A stretch of 64,000 nucleotides of DNA from Streptomyces sp. CB02400. GTDB taxonomy: Bacteria > Actinomycetota > Actinomycetes > Streptomycetales > Streptomycetaceae. The translations under genes and the position numbers were made by a program. The stretch covers positions 284,244 to 348,243 of the forward strand of contig NZ_LIWB01000008.1 of the NCBI RefSeq assembly GCF_001905725.1, given 5' to 3'. Positions within the stretch are counted from its first letter, which is position 1, and each line of letters starts with the position of its first letter. This document shows positions 40,789 through 48,858 of this stretch, one piece after another. The notes beneath the pieces are model-generated. The model did not search any database, was not told where the DNA came from, and was given only the letters and a program-made list of their open reading frames with translations.

Positions 40789-42127
40789 CACGTCCCTGCG
40801 CCTCGCCGACAGCGCGCCCTACGACGACGACCCGGGCGCCGGCCGCCCCGTCCCCATGGCGGCCACCGGCCCCGGGACGCGGCTGCGCCGCCTGATCGGC
40901 ATCGACGAGGCACTGCTGTCCTGGGTGCCGGAGGAGCGCACCCGCTACACCTGGTACGGCGCGCTCGTCCTCAACACCGCGCTGCTCGGCGCCCTGTCCA
41001 TGTCGCTGGCGCTCGGCAGCTTCCGCTCCGACCTGCCGCTGGTGGCGGTGCTCGGGGTCGCCGCGGTCTGGTTCTGGGTGGTGCTGGCCATGGACAGCTG
41101 GCTGGTGTCCAGCACCCACGGCACCACGGTCAAGAAGTGGTCCCTGGTGCTGCGGCTGTTCCTGTCGGTGCTCCTCGGCCTGTTCATCGCCGAACCGATC
41201 CTCTTCCAGATCTTCGACAAGGAGATCCGCCAGGAGATAGCCGTCGGCAACGAACAGAAGGTGGCCGACTACCGGGGCATGCTCGTCGCCTGCAACCCCA
41301 CCGGCGGCGAGTCCACCGCCGGCCGCCCGGAGTGCGCCCGCTACCAGCTCAAGGTGGCCGGCTCCCCGGCCGAGCTGGCGGAGCAGATCAAGAGCAACAA
41401 GGCCGACATGAAGACCCTGCAGAGCCGGGTCACCGAGATCAACAAGACCCTCGACGGCAAGATGGCCACCGAGCAGCGGGAGTGCGGCCGGGACCACTGG
41501 ATCCGCAAGGGCGGCGGCTGGGACGTCACCATCACCTGCGAGCGGGCCCGCAAGGACTCCTCCTCCTACCGCACGACCAGCAAGATCGACACGTACGAGA
41601 AGCAGCTCGCGGGCATGCGGGACAAGGCGGGGACCCTGGAGGCCAGGAAGAACCGGGCCGCCGACGCCTACCAGCCCCTGCTGCAGGAGGCCGTCGACAC
41701 CAAGACCCGTCAGCGGGCCGAGGGCCTCGACTCGGAGGGCATCCTCACCCGCGCGCACGCCCTGCGCACCGTCGCGGACTCCGACGGCTTCGCCCTCTTC
41801 ATCACCGTCGTCCTGCACCTGCTGCTGCTCTCCCTGGACGCCCTCCCGGTCCTCGCCAAGTTCATGAGCGGCGCCACGATGTACGACCGCCTCCTCGGCT
41901 CCCGCTTCGACACGAGCCGCCGGCTGCACACGGAGGAACTCCAGGTGCAGCAGGCGTGCGCGCGCATGGAGCACGAGGTGCGCCGGCACCGGGTGGAGCA
42001 GGAGACGAAGGAGCGCATGCGCCGCACGGAGCACGAGTACCAGCGGGCACAGGCGGAACGGGCGGCGCGGGAGCGGACGGAGCTGGAGGAGCGGATGGAC
42101 CGGATCATGCGGACGAGGAGGGCCTGA
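40778..42127 (+). CDS. DUF4407 membrane protein
   Basis: 449 residues with the DUF4407 layout: LIGIDEALLSWVPEERTRYTWYG, then three helices within 60-145 (ALVLNTALLGALSMSLAL; VAVLGVAAVWFWVVLAMDSW; LRLFLSVLLGLFIAEPILFQIF). A long extracytoplasmic region with coiled coil (150-335) follows, a fourth helix (ALFITVVLHLLLLSLDALPV), and a charged cytoplasmic coiled coil. The TTG start at 40778 overlaps the previous gene by 11 bp and has GGAGG at suitable distance. Function unknown; here it closes the cyclase-NTPase-SPFH operon and could be its membrane anchor or a second effector. A strong terminator follows. Confidence 0.82.
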   Translation: MATDTSLRLADSAPYDDDPGAGRPVPMAATGPGTRLRRLIGIDEALLSWVPEERTRYTWYGALVLNTALLGALSMSLALGSFRSDLPLVAVLGVAAVWFWVVLAMDSWLVSSTHGTTVKKWSLVLRLFLSVLLGLFIAEPILFQIFDKEIRQEIAVGNEQKVADYRGMLVACNPTGGESTAGRPECARYQLKVAGSPAELAEQIKSNKADMKTLQSRVTEINKTLDGKMATEQRECGRDHWIRKGGGWDVTITCERARKDSSSYRTTSKIDTYEKQLAGMRDKAGTLEARKNRAADAYQPLLQEAVDTKTRQRAEGLDSEGILTRAHALRTVADSDGFALFITVVLHLLLLSLDALPVLAKFMSGATMYDRLLGSRFDTSRRLHTEELQVQQACARMEHEVRRHRVEQETKERMRRTEHEYQRAQAERAARERTELEERMDRIMRTRRA

Positions 42128-42170
42128 GCGAACGGCCGGGCGGGGCGGTCCGGGGCCGATCCGGGCCGAT

Positions 42171-42203
42171 CCGGGGCCGGCCCTCCTCGGAGGCCGGCCC
42201 CGG
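42171..42203. terminator. Terminator ending the cyclase operon
   Basis: Perfect 12-bp inverted repeat CCGGGGCCGGCC / GGCCGGCCCCGG with a 9-nt loop, between convergent genes. Two GGGCCGATCC direct repeats lie just before it. Confidence 0.85.
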
Positions 42204-42222
42204 TCGTCGCGCCGCCGGGCGA

Positions 42223-43041
42223 TCAGGGCTTGCGGCCCACACCGCAGTAGGCGTCCACGGCCGCCGCGCCGCTCCCGTCCCCGTCCGGCCGCCACTCCGG
42301 CACCCGTACGACGCCCGGCTCCACCAGCTCCAGCCCGTCGAAGAACCCGGTGATCTCCTCGACGCCGCGCACGTGGTACGGCACGGCGCCGCTGGAGTTG
42401 TACGCCTCGGACGCGGCGATCATGCCCTCGCTGGTGGCCGTACTGTCGCTGACCACCAGGTGGCTGCCCGGGGGGAGCCCCGCCATGAGCCGGCGCACCA
42501 GGTCACGGGCCTGTCCGTAGTCGGAGACATGACCGAGCGTGTTGAGGATCATCAGGGCGACCGGCCGGGACAGGTCGAGCGTCCCGGCGGCGGCCCGCAG
42601 CACGGCCTCCGGGTCGTACAGGTCGGCGTCGAGGTACGCCGTCCTTCCCTCGGGTGTGCTGGTGAGCAGGGCGTTCGCGTGGGTGAGGACGATCGGGTCG
42701 TTGTCGACGTACACGATCCGGGAGTCCGGGGCGACGCGCTGGGCCACCTCGTGCGTGTTGTCGGCGGTCGGCAGCCCCGTGCCCACGTCCAGGAACTGCC
42801 GTATGCCCTGCTCACCGGCGAGGTACCGGACGGCCCGCCCCAGGAACCGCCGGCTGGTGTGCGCCACGTCGACCAGCCCGGGGAAGATCCCCTTGATCTG
42901 GTCCCCTATCTCCCGGTCGACCTCGTAGTGGTCCTTCCCGCCGACGAAGTAGTTCCAGAACCGCGCCGAGTGCGGCTTGGTCGTGTCGATCCGGGCACGT
43001 GTCGCGAAACCGGAACTGTCCTGGGCGATGTCCTCGGACAC
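42223..43041 (-). CDS. SAM-dependent methyltransferase (DUF574/Methyltransf_19)
   Basis: 272 residues. It shows the actinobacterial pattern: ARIDTTKPHSARFWNYFVGGKDHYEVDRE, RYLAGEQGIRQFLDVGTGLPT (SAM-binding glycine motif), IVYVDNDPIVLTHA (acidic motif II), and ALMILNTLGHVSD. Tens of paralogues occur per Streptomyces genome and their substrates are unknown. Convergent with the cyclase operon and bounded upstream by the strong terminator of the MFS gene, it stands alone. ATG 43041 follows CAGGAGGCTCGC, a good ribosome binding site. Confidence 0.92.
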   Translation of the reverse strand: MSEDIAQDSSGFATRARIDTTKPHSARFWNYFVGGKDHYEVDREIGDQIKGIFPGLVDVAHTSRRFLGRAVRYLAGEQGIRQFLDVGTGLPTADNTHEVAQRVAPDSRIVYVDNDPIVLTHANALLTSTPEGRTAYLDADLYDPEAVLRAAAGTLDLSRPVALMILNTLGHVSDYGQARDLVRRLMAGLPPGSHLVVSDSTATSEGMIAASEAYNSSGAVPYHVRGVEEITGFFDGLELVEPGVVRVPEWRPDGDGSGAAAVDAYCGVGRKP

Positions 43042-43066
43042 GGGCGAGCCTCCTGGGGTGGACGGT

Positions 43067-43104
43067 CACAGGCCGGTTCCCCAATCTAGGGGAACCGGCC
43101 TGTG
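43067..43104 (-). terminator. Terminator of the ligJ-ligI-MFS operon
   Basis: Perfect 16-bp inverted repeat CACAGGCCGGTTCCCC / GGGGAACCGGCCTGTG with a 6-nt loop, 27 nt past the transporter stop. Confidence 0.92.
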
Positions 43105-43130
43105 GACACCGGGAGTTCGCGGACGCGCGA

Positions 43131-44504
43131 TCACTGCGTCGGCACGGTCTCCGGTTTCCTCTCCGGGGCGGCCGCGCGGGCCTGCCGGGTGCGCGGTCCG
43201 AAGACGGCCAGGGCGACGGCCCCGACCAGCCAGGTCCCGGCGATGAAGTAGAAGACGCTCTGGTAGCCGCTGCTCTGGTAGAGCGCCGCGACGATCAGCG
43301 GGCCGGCGGCGTTCGACAGCCGGCCGAGGCCGTAGGAGACGCCGGTGCCCAGCGAGCGGCCGCGGGTGTCGAAGAGTTCGGGGGAGTAGGCGTAGGCGAG
43401 GGCCGTGTAGCCGCGCTCGAACATGTTGACCAGGAAGCCGAAGACGATGATCAGCACCGGGTTGAAGGTCAGCCCGTACAGCAGGCCGCACAGCGCGATG
43501 ACCGTACCGAAGGCGGCCAGGCTCCACTTGCGTTCGAAGCGGTCGGTGACCAGGGACGCGAGATACGAGCCCAGCGGCGCGCCGACGGTGGTGAGCGCCA
43601 CGTAGAAGACGGACTTCTCGACGCTGAAGCCCTCCTTGGCGAGCAGCGTGGGCGCCCAGCTGGAGAAGCCGAAGAAGCCGATGGTCTGCGTCACCCACAA
43701 CACCGTGAGCAGCAGCGTCGGGAAGAGGTACTTCCTCCGCAGCAGCAGGCGCACCGGGGTCCGGGTCGACGGGGTCTCCTCCACCGGGGGCGCCGGCTCG
43801 GGGAGGGGGCCCTTCTCCGCGGTGACGCTCGCCTCGATCTCCCGCAGCACCTCGTCCGCCTTGGCGTGCTCGCCCCGGCTCTCGTACCAGCGCGGCGACT
43901 CCTTCAGCCGCTTGGTGAACAGGACGAGCAGGATGCCCAGCGAGCCCCAGAGGTAGACCAGCCGCCACGACCAGTCGTTGAGGGGCACGACCGCGCTGGC
44001 GATGAGGTTGGTGGCGGGGGTGCCGCAGATGCCGATGACGATGGCGTACGCCTGGAACTTGCCGCGCACGGCGGCCGGGTACATCTCGTTGACGTAGATG
44101 ACGGCGACGACGGTCATCGCCGCCAGGCCCGCCGAGGTGAGCACGCGGAACACGCCCAGCGACACGATGTCCCAGGAGAACACCGAGACGAACGAGAAGG
44201 CGCCGAACCACACGGTGGTCAGCATCAGGGTCCGTTTGCGGCCCCACCGGTCGGCCATCGCCCCGGCGACGATCGACCCGAGGAACATGCCGACGAACGA
44301 CAGCGAGGTCACGTAGGCGACCTGGTCGATGGTCACGCCCCACAGTTTGATCAGCTTGGGCGCGGTCGTCGCGAACGTGTTGATGTCCGCGAACTCGAAG
44401 AAGTAGGCGAAGGAGACGGCCACCAGTGTGACCTTGTGGAACCGGCCGATCGGCAGCCGGTTCAGCCGGTTCAGCGCGTTGGCGTGCGCAGGTGACTGCT
44501 GCAT
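43131..44504 (-). CDS. MFS transporter, probably for an aromatic or organic acid
   Basis: 457 residues with 12 predicted helices. It has the MFS signature between helices 2 and 3 (GAMADRWGRKRTLM) and a matching second-half loop (LVTDRFERKWSL). RLKESPRWYESRGEHAKADE after helix 6 is typical of the metabolite:H+ and sugar-porter-like groups. The start lies 3 bp after the stop of the LigI-like gene, so it is the last gene of that operon. Import of the pathway's aromatic precursor is a reasonable inference; the exact substrate is not visible. Confidence 0.88.
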   Translation of the reverse strand: MQQSPAHANALNRLNRLPIGRFHKVTLVAVSFAYFFEFADINTFATTAPKLIKLWGVTIDQVAYVTSLSFVGMFLGSIVAGAMADRWGRKRTLMLTTVWFGAFSFVSVFSWDIVSLGVFRVLTSAGLAAMTVVAVIYVNEMYPAAVRGKFQAYAIVIGICGTPATNLIASAVVPLNDWSWRLVYLWGSLGILLVLFTKRLKESPRWYESRGEHAKADEVLREIEASVTAEKGPLPEPAPPVEETPSTRTPVRLLLRRKYLFPTLLLTVLWVTQTIGFFGFSSWAPTLLAKEGFSVEKSVFYVALTTVGAPLGSYLASLVTDRFERKWSLAAFGTVIALCGLLYGLTFNPVLIIVFGFLVNMFERGYTALAYAYSPELFDTRGRSLGTGVSYGLGRLSNAAGPLIVAALYQSSGYQSVFYFIAGTWLVGAVALAVFGPRTRQARAAAPERKPETVPTQ

Positions 44505-44507
44505 GGT

Positions 44508-45428
44508 TCAGATCTCCTCGCCGGGCCAGTACAGGTTCATCGGGTTGTCGACGAGCAACTTGCGCCGCTGCTCGGCCGTGACCGCGACGCGCGGCACGTA
44601 GTCGACCAGGAGGCCGTCGTCGGGCATGTGGTCGGTGAGGTTGGGGTGGGGCCAGTCGGTGCCCCACAGCACCCGGTCGGGGAACTCCTCCACGACGCGG
44701 CGGCCGAAGGGCACGACGTCGGCGTACGGGAGCGGTGCGCCGTCGAGGGCGGCGGGCCCGGTGACGCTGAGGCGTTCGGGGCACGTCACCTTGACCCAGA
44801 CGTCACCGGTGTCGACGAAGCGCAGGAACCGGGAGAACTCCGGTCCGTCCGCCGGCCGGGTCACGTCCGGCCGGCCCATGTGGTCCACCACCAGCGGGGT
44901 GGGCAGCGAGGCGAAGAAGTCCTCCAGGTCCGGCAGGTCGGCGCTCTCGAAGTAGAGGACGACGTGCCAGCCCAGCGGGGCGACCTTGTCCGCGATCACC
45001 CGCAGGTCGCCTTGGGGCGAGGCGTCGACCAGACGCCGTACGAAGTTGAACCGCACCCCGCGCACGCCCGCCGCGTGGAGTTCGAGCAGTTCGCCCTCGG
45101 TGACGTCCGGACGGACGGACGCGACACCGCGCGCCCGGTCACCGGCCGACCGTACGGCGTCCACCATGGCGGAGTTGTCGGTGCCGTGGCAGGTGGCCTG
45201 CACGACGACGGTGCGGGCGACGCCCAAGTGGTCCCGCAGCGCGAACAGTCGGTCCTTGCCCGCGTCGCAGGGCGTGTACTTGCGCTGCGGCGCGAAGGGG
45301 AACGCGGCCTGCGGACCGAAGACGTGGCAGTGGGTGTCGACGGTGCCCGGCGGGAGCCGGAAGGCCGGCCTGGACGGATTCGGGTGCCAGTCGAGCCAGC
45401 CCGGGGTCTTGGGGGAGGCGGTGGGCAT
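44508..45428 (-). CDS. 2-pyrone-4,6-dicarboxylate hydrolase-like amidohydrolase (LigI family)
   Basis: 306 residues of the amidohydrolase superfamily. The N-terminal metal motif is VDTHCHVFGP, followed by FPFAPQRKYTPCDA. Later come VQATCHGTDNS, GVRGVRFNFVRR, VVDHMGRPDV and the terminal VLWGTDWPHPN with the catalytic Asp. These features match LigI, which opens 2-pyrone-4,6-dicarboxylate to 4-oxalomesaconate in the protocatechuate 4,5-cleavage pathway. ATG 45428 follows GAGGAG at 6 nt. The LigJ-like gene upstream catalyses the following step, which supports the assignment. Other lactonases of the family remain possible. Confidence 0.82.
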   Translation of the reverse strand: MPTASPKTPGWLDWHPNPSRPAFRLPPGTVDTHCHVFGPQAAFPFAPQRKYTPCDAGKDRLFALRDHLGVARTVVVQATCHGTDNSAMVDAVRSAGDRARGVASVRPDVTEGELLELHAAGVRGVRFNFVRRLVDASPQGDLRVIADKVAPLGWHVVLYFESADLPDLEDFFASLPTPLVVDHMGRPDVTRPADGPEFSRFLRFVDTGDVWVKVTCPERLSVTGPAALDGAPLPYADVVPFGRRVVEEFPDRVLWGTDWPHPNLTDHMPDDGLLVDYVPRVAVTAEQRRKLLVDNPMNLYWPGEEI

Positions 45429-45532
45429 GGGTCTCCTCGGGGAAGGGGAAGGGGAAGCGGGGGGCGGGGACGGGGTGGGACGGGGCCTGCGGGGAAGGGG
45501 GAACCGGGCGGGGGCCGGGGCCTCCGGTTCGG

Positions 45533-46558
45533 TCAGCGGCCCTGGCGCCTGAGCAGCGCGTCCAGGCGCGGGTACACGGCGCGGGCGTTGTGCTCCTGGA
45601 TGGCGGCGAGGTCGGCGGCGGGCAGCGCGGCCGCCTCGGCGTAGCGGCGGGTGTCGTCGAAGTGGTGGCCGCTGCACGGGTCGACGTCGCGGACGGCGCC
45701 GATCATCTCCGAGGCGAAGAGGATGTTCCTGGTCGGTACGACGTCGAACAGGAGGTCCGTGCCCGGCTGGTGGTACACGCAGGTGTCGAAGAAGACGTTG
45801 CCCAGGACGTGCTCCTCCAGCGGCGGCTTGCCGAGCGCCATCGCCAGGCCCCGGAACCGGCCCCAGTGGTAGGGCACCGCGCCGCCGCCGTGCGGGATGA
45901 CCAGGCGCAGCTCGGGGAAGTCGGCGAACAGATCACCCTGGACGAGCTGCATGAACGCCGTGGTGTCGGCGTTCAGGTAGTGCGCGCCGGTGGTGTGGAA
46001 GGCGGGGTTCACGCTGGTGCTGACGTGGATCATCGCCGGGATGTCGTACTCGGTCATCTTCTCGTAGACCGGGTACCACGAGCGGTCGGTGAGCGGCGGG
46101 GCGGTCCAGTGGCCGCCGGACGGGTCGGGGTTCAGGTTCAGTGCGACGGCGCCGTACTCCTCGACACAGCGGACCAGTTCGGGGAGGCAGGTGGCGGGGT
46201 CGACACCGGGTGACTGCGGGAGCATCGCGGCGGGCACGAAGCGCTCCGGGTACAGCCGGCTCACGCGGTGACAGAGTTCGTTGCAGATCGCGGCCCACTC
46301 GGAGGAGGTCCGGAAGTCCCCGACGTGGTGCGCCATGAAGGAGGCGCGCGGCGAGAAGACCGTCAGGTCGATGCCGCGTTCGTCCATCAGCCGCAGCTGG
46401 TTCGCCTCGATGGTCTCGCGCAGCTCGTCGTCACCGATCCGCAGATCCGCGCGGGCCGGGGCCCGGGTGGGATCGGTGAGCCCGGCGATCTGCCTCTCCC
46501 GCCAGGCCGCCAGGGCCGGCGGGGCGGTCGTGTAGTGGCCGTGGCAGTCGATGATCAT
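45533..46558 (-). CDS. 4-oxalomesaconate hydratase-like amidohydrolase (LigJ family)
   Basis: 341 residues. MIIDCHGHYTTAPPALAAWRE at the N-terminus (HxH metal motif), FSPRASFMAHHVG, ALNLNPDPSGGHW, MIHVSTSVNPAFHTTGAHYL, LVIPHGGGAVPYHWGRFRG and ILFASEMIGAVR are characteristic of LigJ. LigJ hydrates 4-oxalomesaconate to 4-carboxy-4-hydroxy-2-oxoadipate in protocatechuate or gallate meta-cleavage. It is the first gene of a three-gene operon with the LigI-like hydrolase and the MFS transporter. ATG 46558 has only a weak ribosome binding site. A G-rich 104-bp spacer separates it from the next gene. The ring-cleavage dioxygenase and aldolase are not in this window. Confidence 0.85.
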   Translation of the reverse strand: MIIDCHGHYTTAPPALAAWRERQIAGLTDPTRAPARADLRIGDDELRETIEANQLRLMDERGIDLTVFSPRASFMAHHVGDFRTSSEWAAICNELCHRVSRLYPERFVPAAMLPQSPGVDPATCLPELVRCVEEYGAVALNLNPDPSGGHWTAPPLTDRSWYPVYEKMTEYDIPAMIHVSTSVNPAFHTTGAHYLNADTTAFMQLVQGDLFADFPELRLVIPHGGGAVPYHWGRFRGLAMALGKPPLEEHVLGNVFFDTCVYHQPGTDLLFDVVPTRNILFASEMIGAVRDVDPCSGHHFDDTRRYAEAAALPAADLAAIQEHNARAVYPRLDALLRRQGR

Positions 46559-46765
46559 GGCTGGTTCCTCTGCTCCGGTGCGTCGTCCTCGACCGCTGCA
46601 GCCTGGCTCCGCCCGCCACGGCGGAGGAGACGACCGGGCACAGAACTAACCTCCCCTTAACATTCCGGGCCCGGGGCGTCCGGCCGCGCCCGGAGGGCAC
46701 CGCCGGCCGTGGTCTACATTCGGAACCGGAGACTCCTCAACGTGGCCGGAAGGAGGTGGGCGGGG

Positions 46766-47437
46766 ATGCAGATACTGCTGGCCGAGGACGACGACGGGGT
46801 GGCCGCGGCACTCGTCGAGGTCCTCTACGACCACGGCCACGACACCCGGCGGGTCCGCAACGGCAGGGACGTCCTGACCTACCACCGCAGCGCCGACCTG
46901 CTCCTCCTCGATCTGGGCCTGCCCGACGTCGACGGCCTGGAGGTGCTGCGCGGACTGCGGGCGGTGAGCGACGTCTCCGTACTGATCCTCACGGCGCGCG
47001 GCGACGAGCGCTCCGTGGTGCGCGGACTGCGGCTCGGCGCCGACGACTACCTGGTCAAGCCGGTACGGCTCACCGAACTGCTCGCCCGGATCGAGGCCGT
47101 CACCCGGCGCACCGCGTCCCGCCCCGCCGCACCGGCCGCCCCCGCCGCACGCACGGTCCGCGCCGGTGACGTCGAGGTCGACCTCGACGCGCGCCGCGTC
47201 CGGGTGGACGGCACGGAGGTCGACCTGACCGCGAAGGAGTTCGACGTCCTCGCGGCACTGGCCGCACGGGCCGGTACGGCGGTCAGCCGGGAGCAGCTCC
47301 TGGACGAGGTGTGGGGCGACGCCCACCACGCCGTGTCCCGCTCCCTCGACGTCCACCTCACACAGCTGCGCGCCAAGCTGCGCCGCCCCGGCCTGCTCAC
47401 CACGATCCGCGGCTTCGGCTACCGCTTCGGGGACTGA
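46766..47437 (+). CDS. OmpR/PhoB-family response regulator
   Basis: 223 residues. The receiver domain (1-115) has the acidic pair EDD, the phospho-acceptor Asp in LLLLDLGLPDVDG, Thr in LILTARGDE and Lys in YLVKPV. The winged-helix output domain (about 130-223) ends TTIRGFGYRFG. ATG 46766 follows AGGAGG. The gene is divergent from the ligJ-type operon (207 bp gap) and 11 bp upstream of its cognate kinase gene, so control of that catabolic operon in response to its substrate is plausible. Confidence 0.95.
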   Translation: MQILLAEDDDGVAAALVEVLYDHGHDTRRVRNGRDVLTYHRSADLLLLDLGLPDVDGLEVLRGLRAVSDVSVLILTARGDERSVVRGLRLGADDYLVKPVRLTELLARIEAVTRRTASRPAAPAAPAARTVRAGDVEVDLDARRVRVDGTEVDLTAKEFDVLAALAARAGTAVSREQLLDEVWGDAHHAVSRSLDVHLTQLRAKLRRPGLLTTIRGFGYRFGD

Positions 47438-47448
47438 GGGACCGGCGC

Positions 47449-48858
47449 GTGCGTACCCGGGTCCAGACCGTGCTGCTGGTGTTCGGCATCCTCGTGGTCG
47501 CCGCCTTCGCCGTCCCCCTGCTGCTGTTCACCGCCTCCGACCGCACCCAGCAGCTGGTGCTCGCCCGCGGCTCCGCCCTCGACCGCTTCTCGTCCCTGAT
47601 GGACCAGGCGGCGGCGACCGGCGACACCTCCGCGGTCGTCGCCGAGGCCCGGCGCTACACCGAGCTCTACGGCGAACCCCTCGTCGTCACCGACGTCCGC
47701 CGGGTCCCCGTCGTCCAGACCGGAGGCATGCGGGCCGCCGACCCGGCCGTCGCCCCGCTGATCGACGCGGCCCTGCGCAACCAGACCGCCCACCCCAAGG
47801 CCCCCCTGCGCCCCTGGTCCCGCGGCCACCGCACGTTCGCCGAGCCCGCCGGCACCGGCACCCGGGTCACCGGGGCCGTCGTCATGCGGGCGTCGGTGGA
47901 GACCGCCGCGCGGGACATCACCCGGCGCTGGGCGGCCGTACTGGCCGGGACGGCCCTGGTCGCCCTCGCCTGCACGGCCCTCGCGCGGGCCGCCACCCGC
48001 TGGGTGGTCAGCCCGCTGCGCCGGCTCGACCGGGCCGTGGGCCAGCTCGCCGCGGGACTGCCGCCCGAACAGACCAGCGGCGGCGGCCCGCCGGAACTGC
48101 GCCAGCTGGCCACCGGCTTCAACCGCATGGCGGGCACCGTCACGGCGGCCCTGGAGCAGCAGCGCCGGCTCGTCGCCGACACCTCCCACCAGATGCGCAA
48201 CCCCATGGCCGCGCTCCGGCTCCGCGTCGACGCCCTGCGCGCCCACCTGCCCGCCTCCGCCGACCGCACGTACAACGGCGTCACCGGCGAGCTCGACCGG
48301 CTGGAGAACCTCCTCGACGACATGCTGGCCCTCGCCACCGCGGAGCACCGGGCCGGGGAACTGACGGTGACCGACGGCACGGACGCCCGGTGCGACGCCG
48401 CCGAGGTCGCGCTGGGCCAGCACCGGCGGTGGGAACCGGTCGCCCGCCGCGCCGGAACCGGCCTCACCACCGACGCCCCCGTCCCCGTCGCCGTCGCCTG
48501 CACGGACCGCGAGCTGATCCAGATCACGGACATCCTCCTGGACAACGCCATCAAGTACGCGGGCGGCCCCGGCGCCCGGATCACGCTCGCCTGCGGCGTC
48601 GAGGGCCCCTTCGCGGTGCTCACGGTGACGGACGACGGCCCCGGCCTGGACGCGGACGAGCTCGCCCAGGCCACGACCCGGTTCTGGCGCTCGACCCGCC
48701 GGACCGGGACGACGACCGGTACGGGCCTGGGGCTGGCGATCGCCGAACAGCTCCTGACCGGCCGGGGAGGCCGGCTGGAACTCGGTCCCGCGCGGCCCCG
48801 GGGACTGCGGGCCCGTGCGCTCGTCCCGCGCGCCACCGCCGAGGGCGGTACGCCATGA
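47449..48858 (+). CDS. Sensor histidine kinase
   Basis: 469 residues. Two transmembrane helices (VLLVFGILVVAAFAVPLLLF near 10-30; AVLAGTALVALACTALA near 165-185) enclose an extracytoplasmic sensor of about 130 residues. A HAMP region follows, then HisKA with the phospho-acceptor His in ADTSHQMRNPMAALR, then HATPase: N box NAIKYA, G1 DDGPGLD, G2 TGTGLGLAI. GTG 47449 is 11 bp after the response regulator; the stop overlaps the next gene (ATGA). The three genes form one operon whose third member is a periplasmic-type binding protein. Confidence 0.95.
   Translation: MRTRVQTVLLVFGILVVAAFAVPLLLFTASDRTQQLVLARGSALDRFSSLMDQAAATGDTSAVVAEARRYTELYGEPLVVTDVRRVPVVQTGGMRAADPAVAPLIDAALRNQTAHPKAPLRPWSRGHRTFAEPAGTGTRVTGAVVMRASVETAARDITRRWAAVLAGTALVALACTALARAATRWVVSPLRRLDRAVGQLAAGLPPEQTSGGGPPELRQLATGFNRMAGTVTAALEQQRRLVADTSHQMRNPMAALRLRVDALRAHLPASADRTYNGVTGELDRLENLLDDMLALATAEHRAGELTVTDGTDARCDAAEVALGQHRRWEPVARRAGTGLTTDAPVPVAVACTDRELIQITDILLDNAIKYAGGPGARITLACGVEGPFAVLTVTDDGPGLDADELAQATTRFWRSTRRTGTTTGTGLGLAIAEQLLTGRGGRLELGPARPRGLRARALVPRATAEGGTP

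Noticed and set aside
45429..45532. G-quadruplex or regulatory RNA in the G-rich spacer between the LigJ- and LigI-type genes
   Set aside because: G-runs are irregular and such purine-rich spacers are common in high-GC genomes; no specific structure could be supported.
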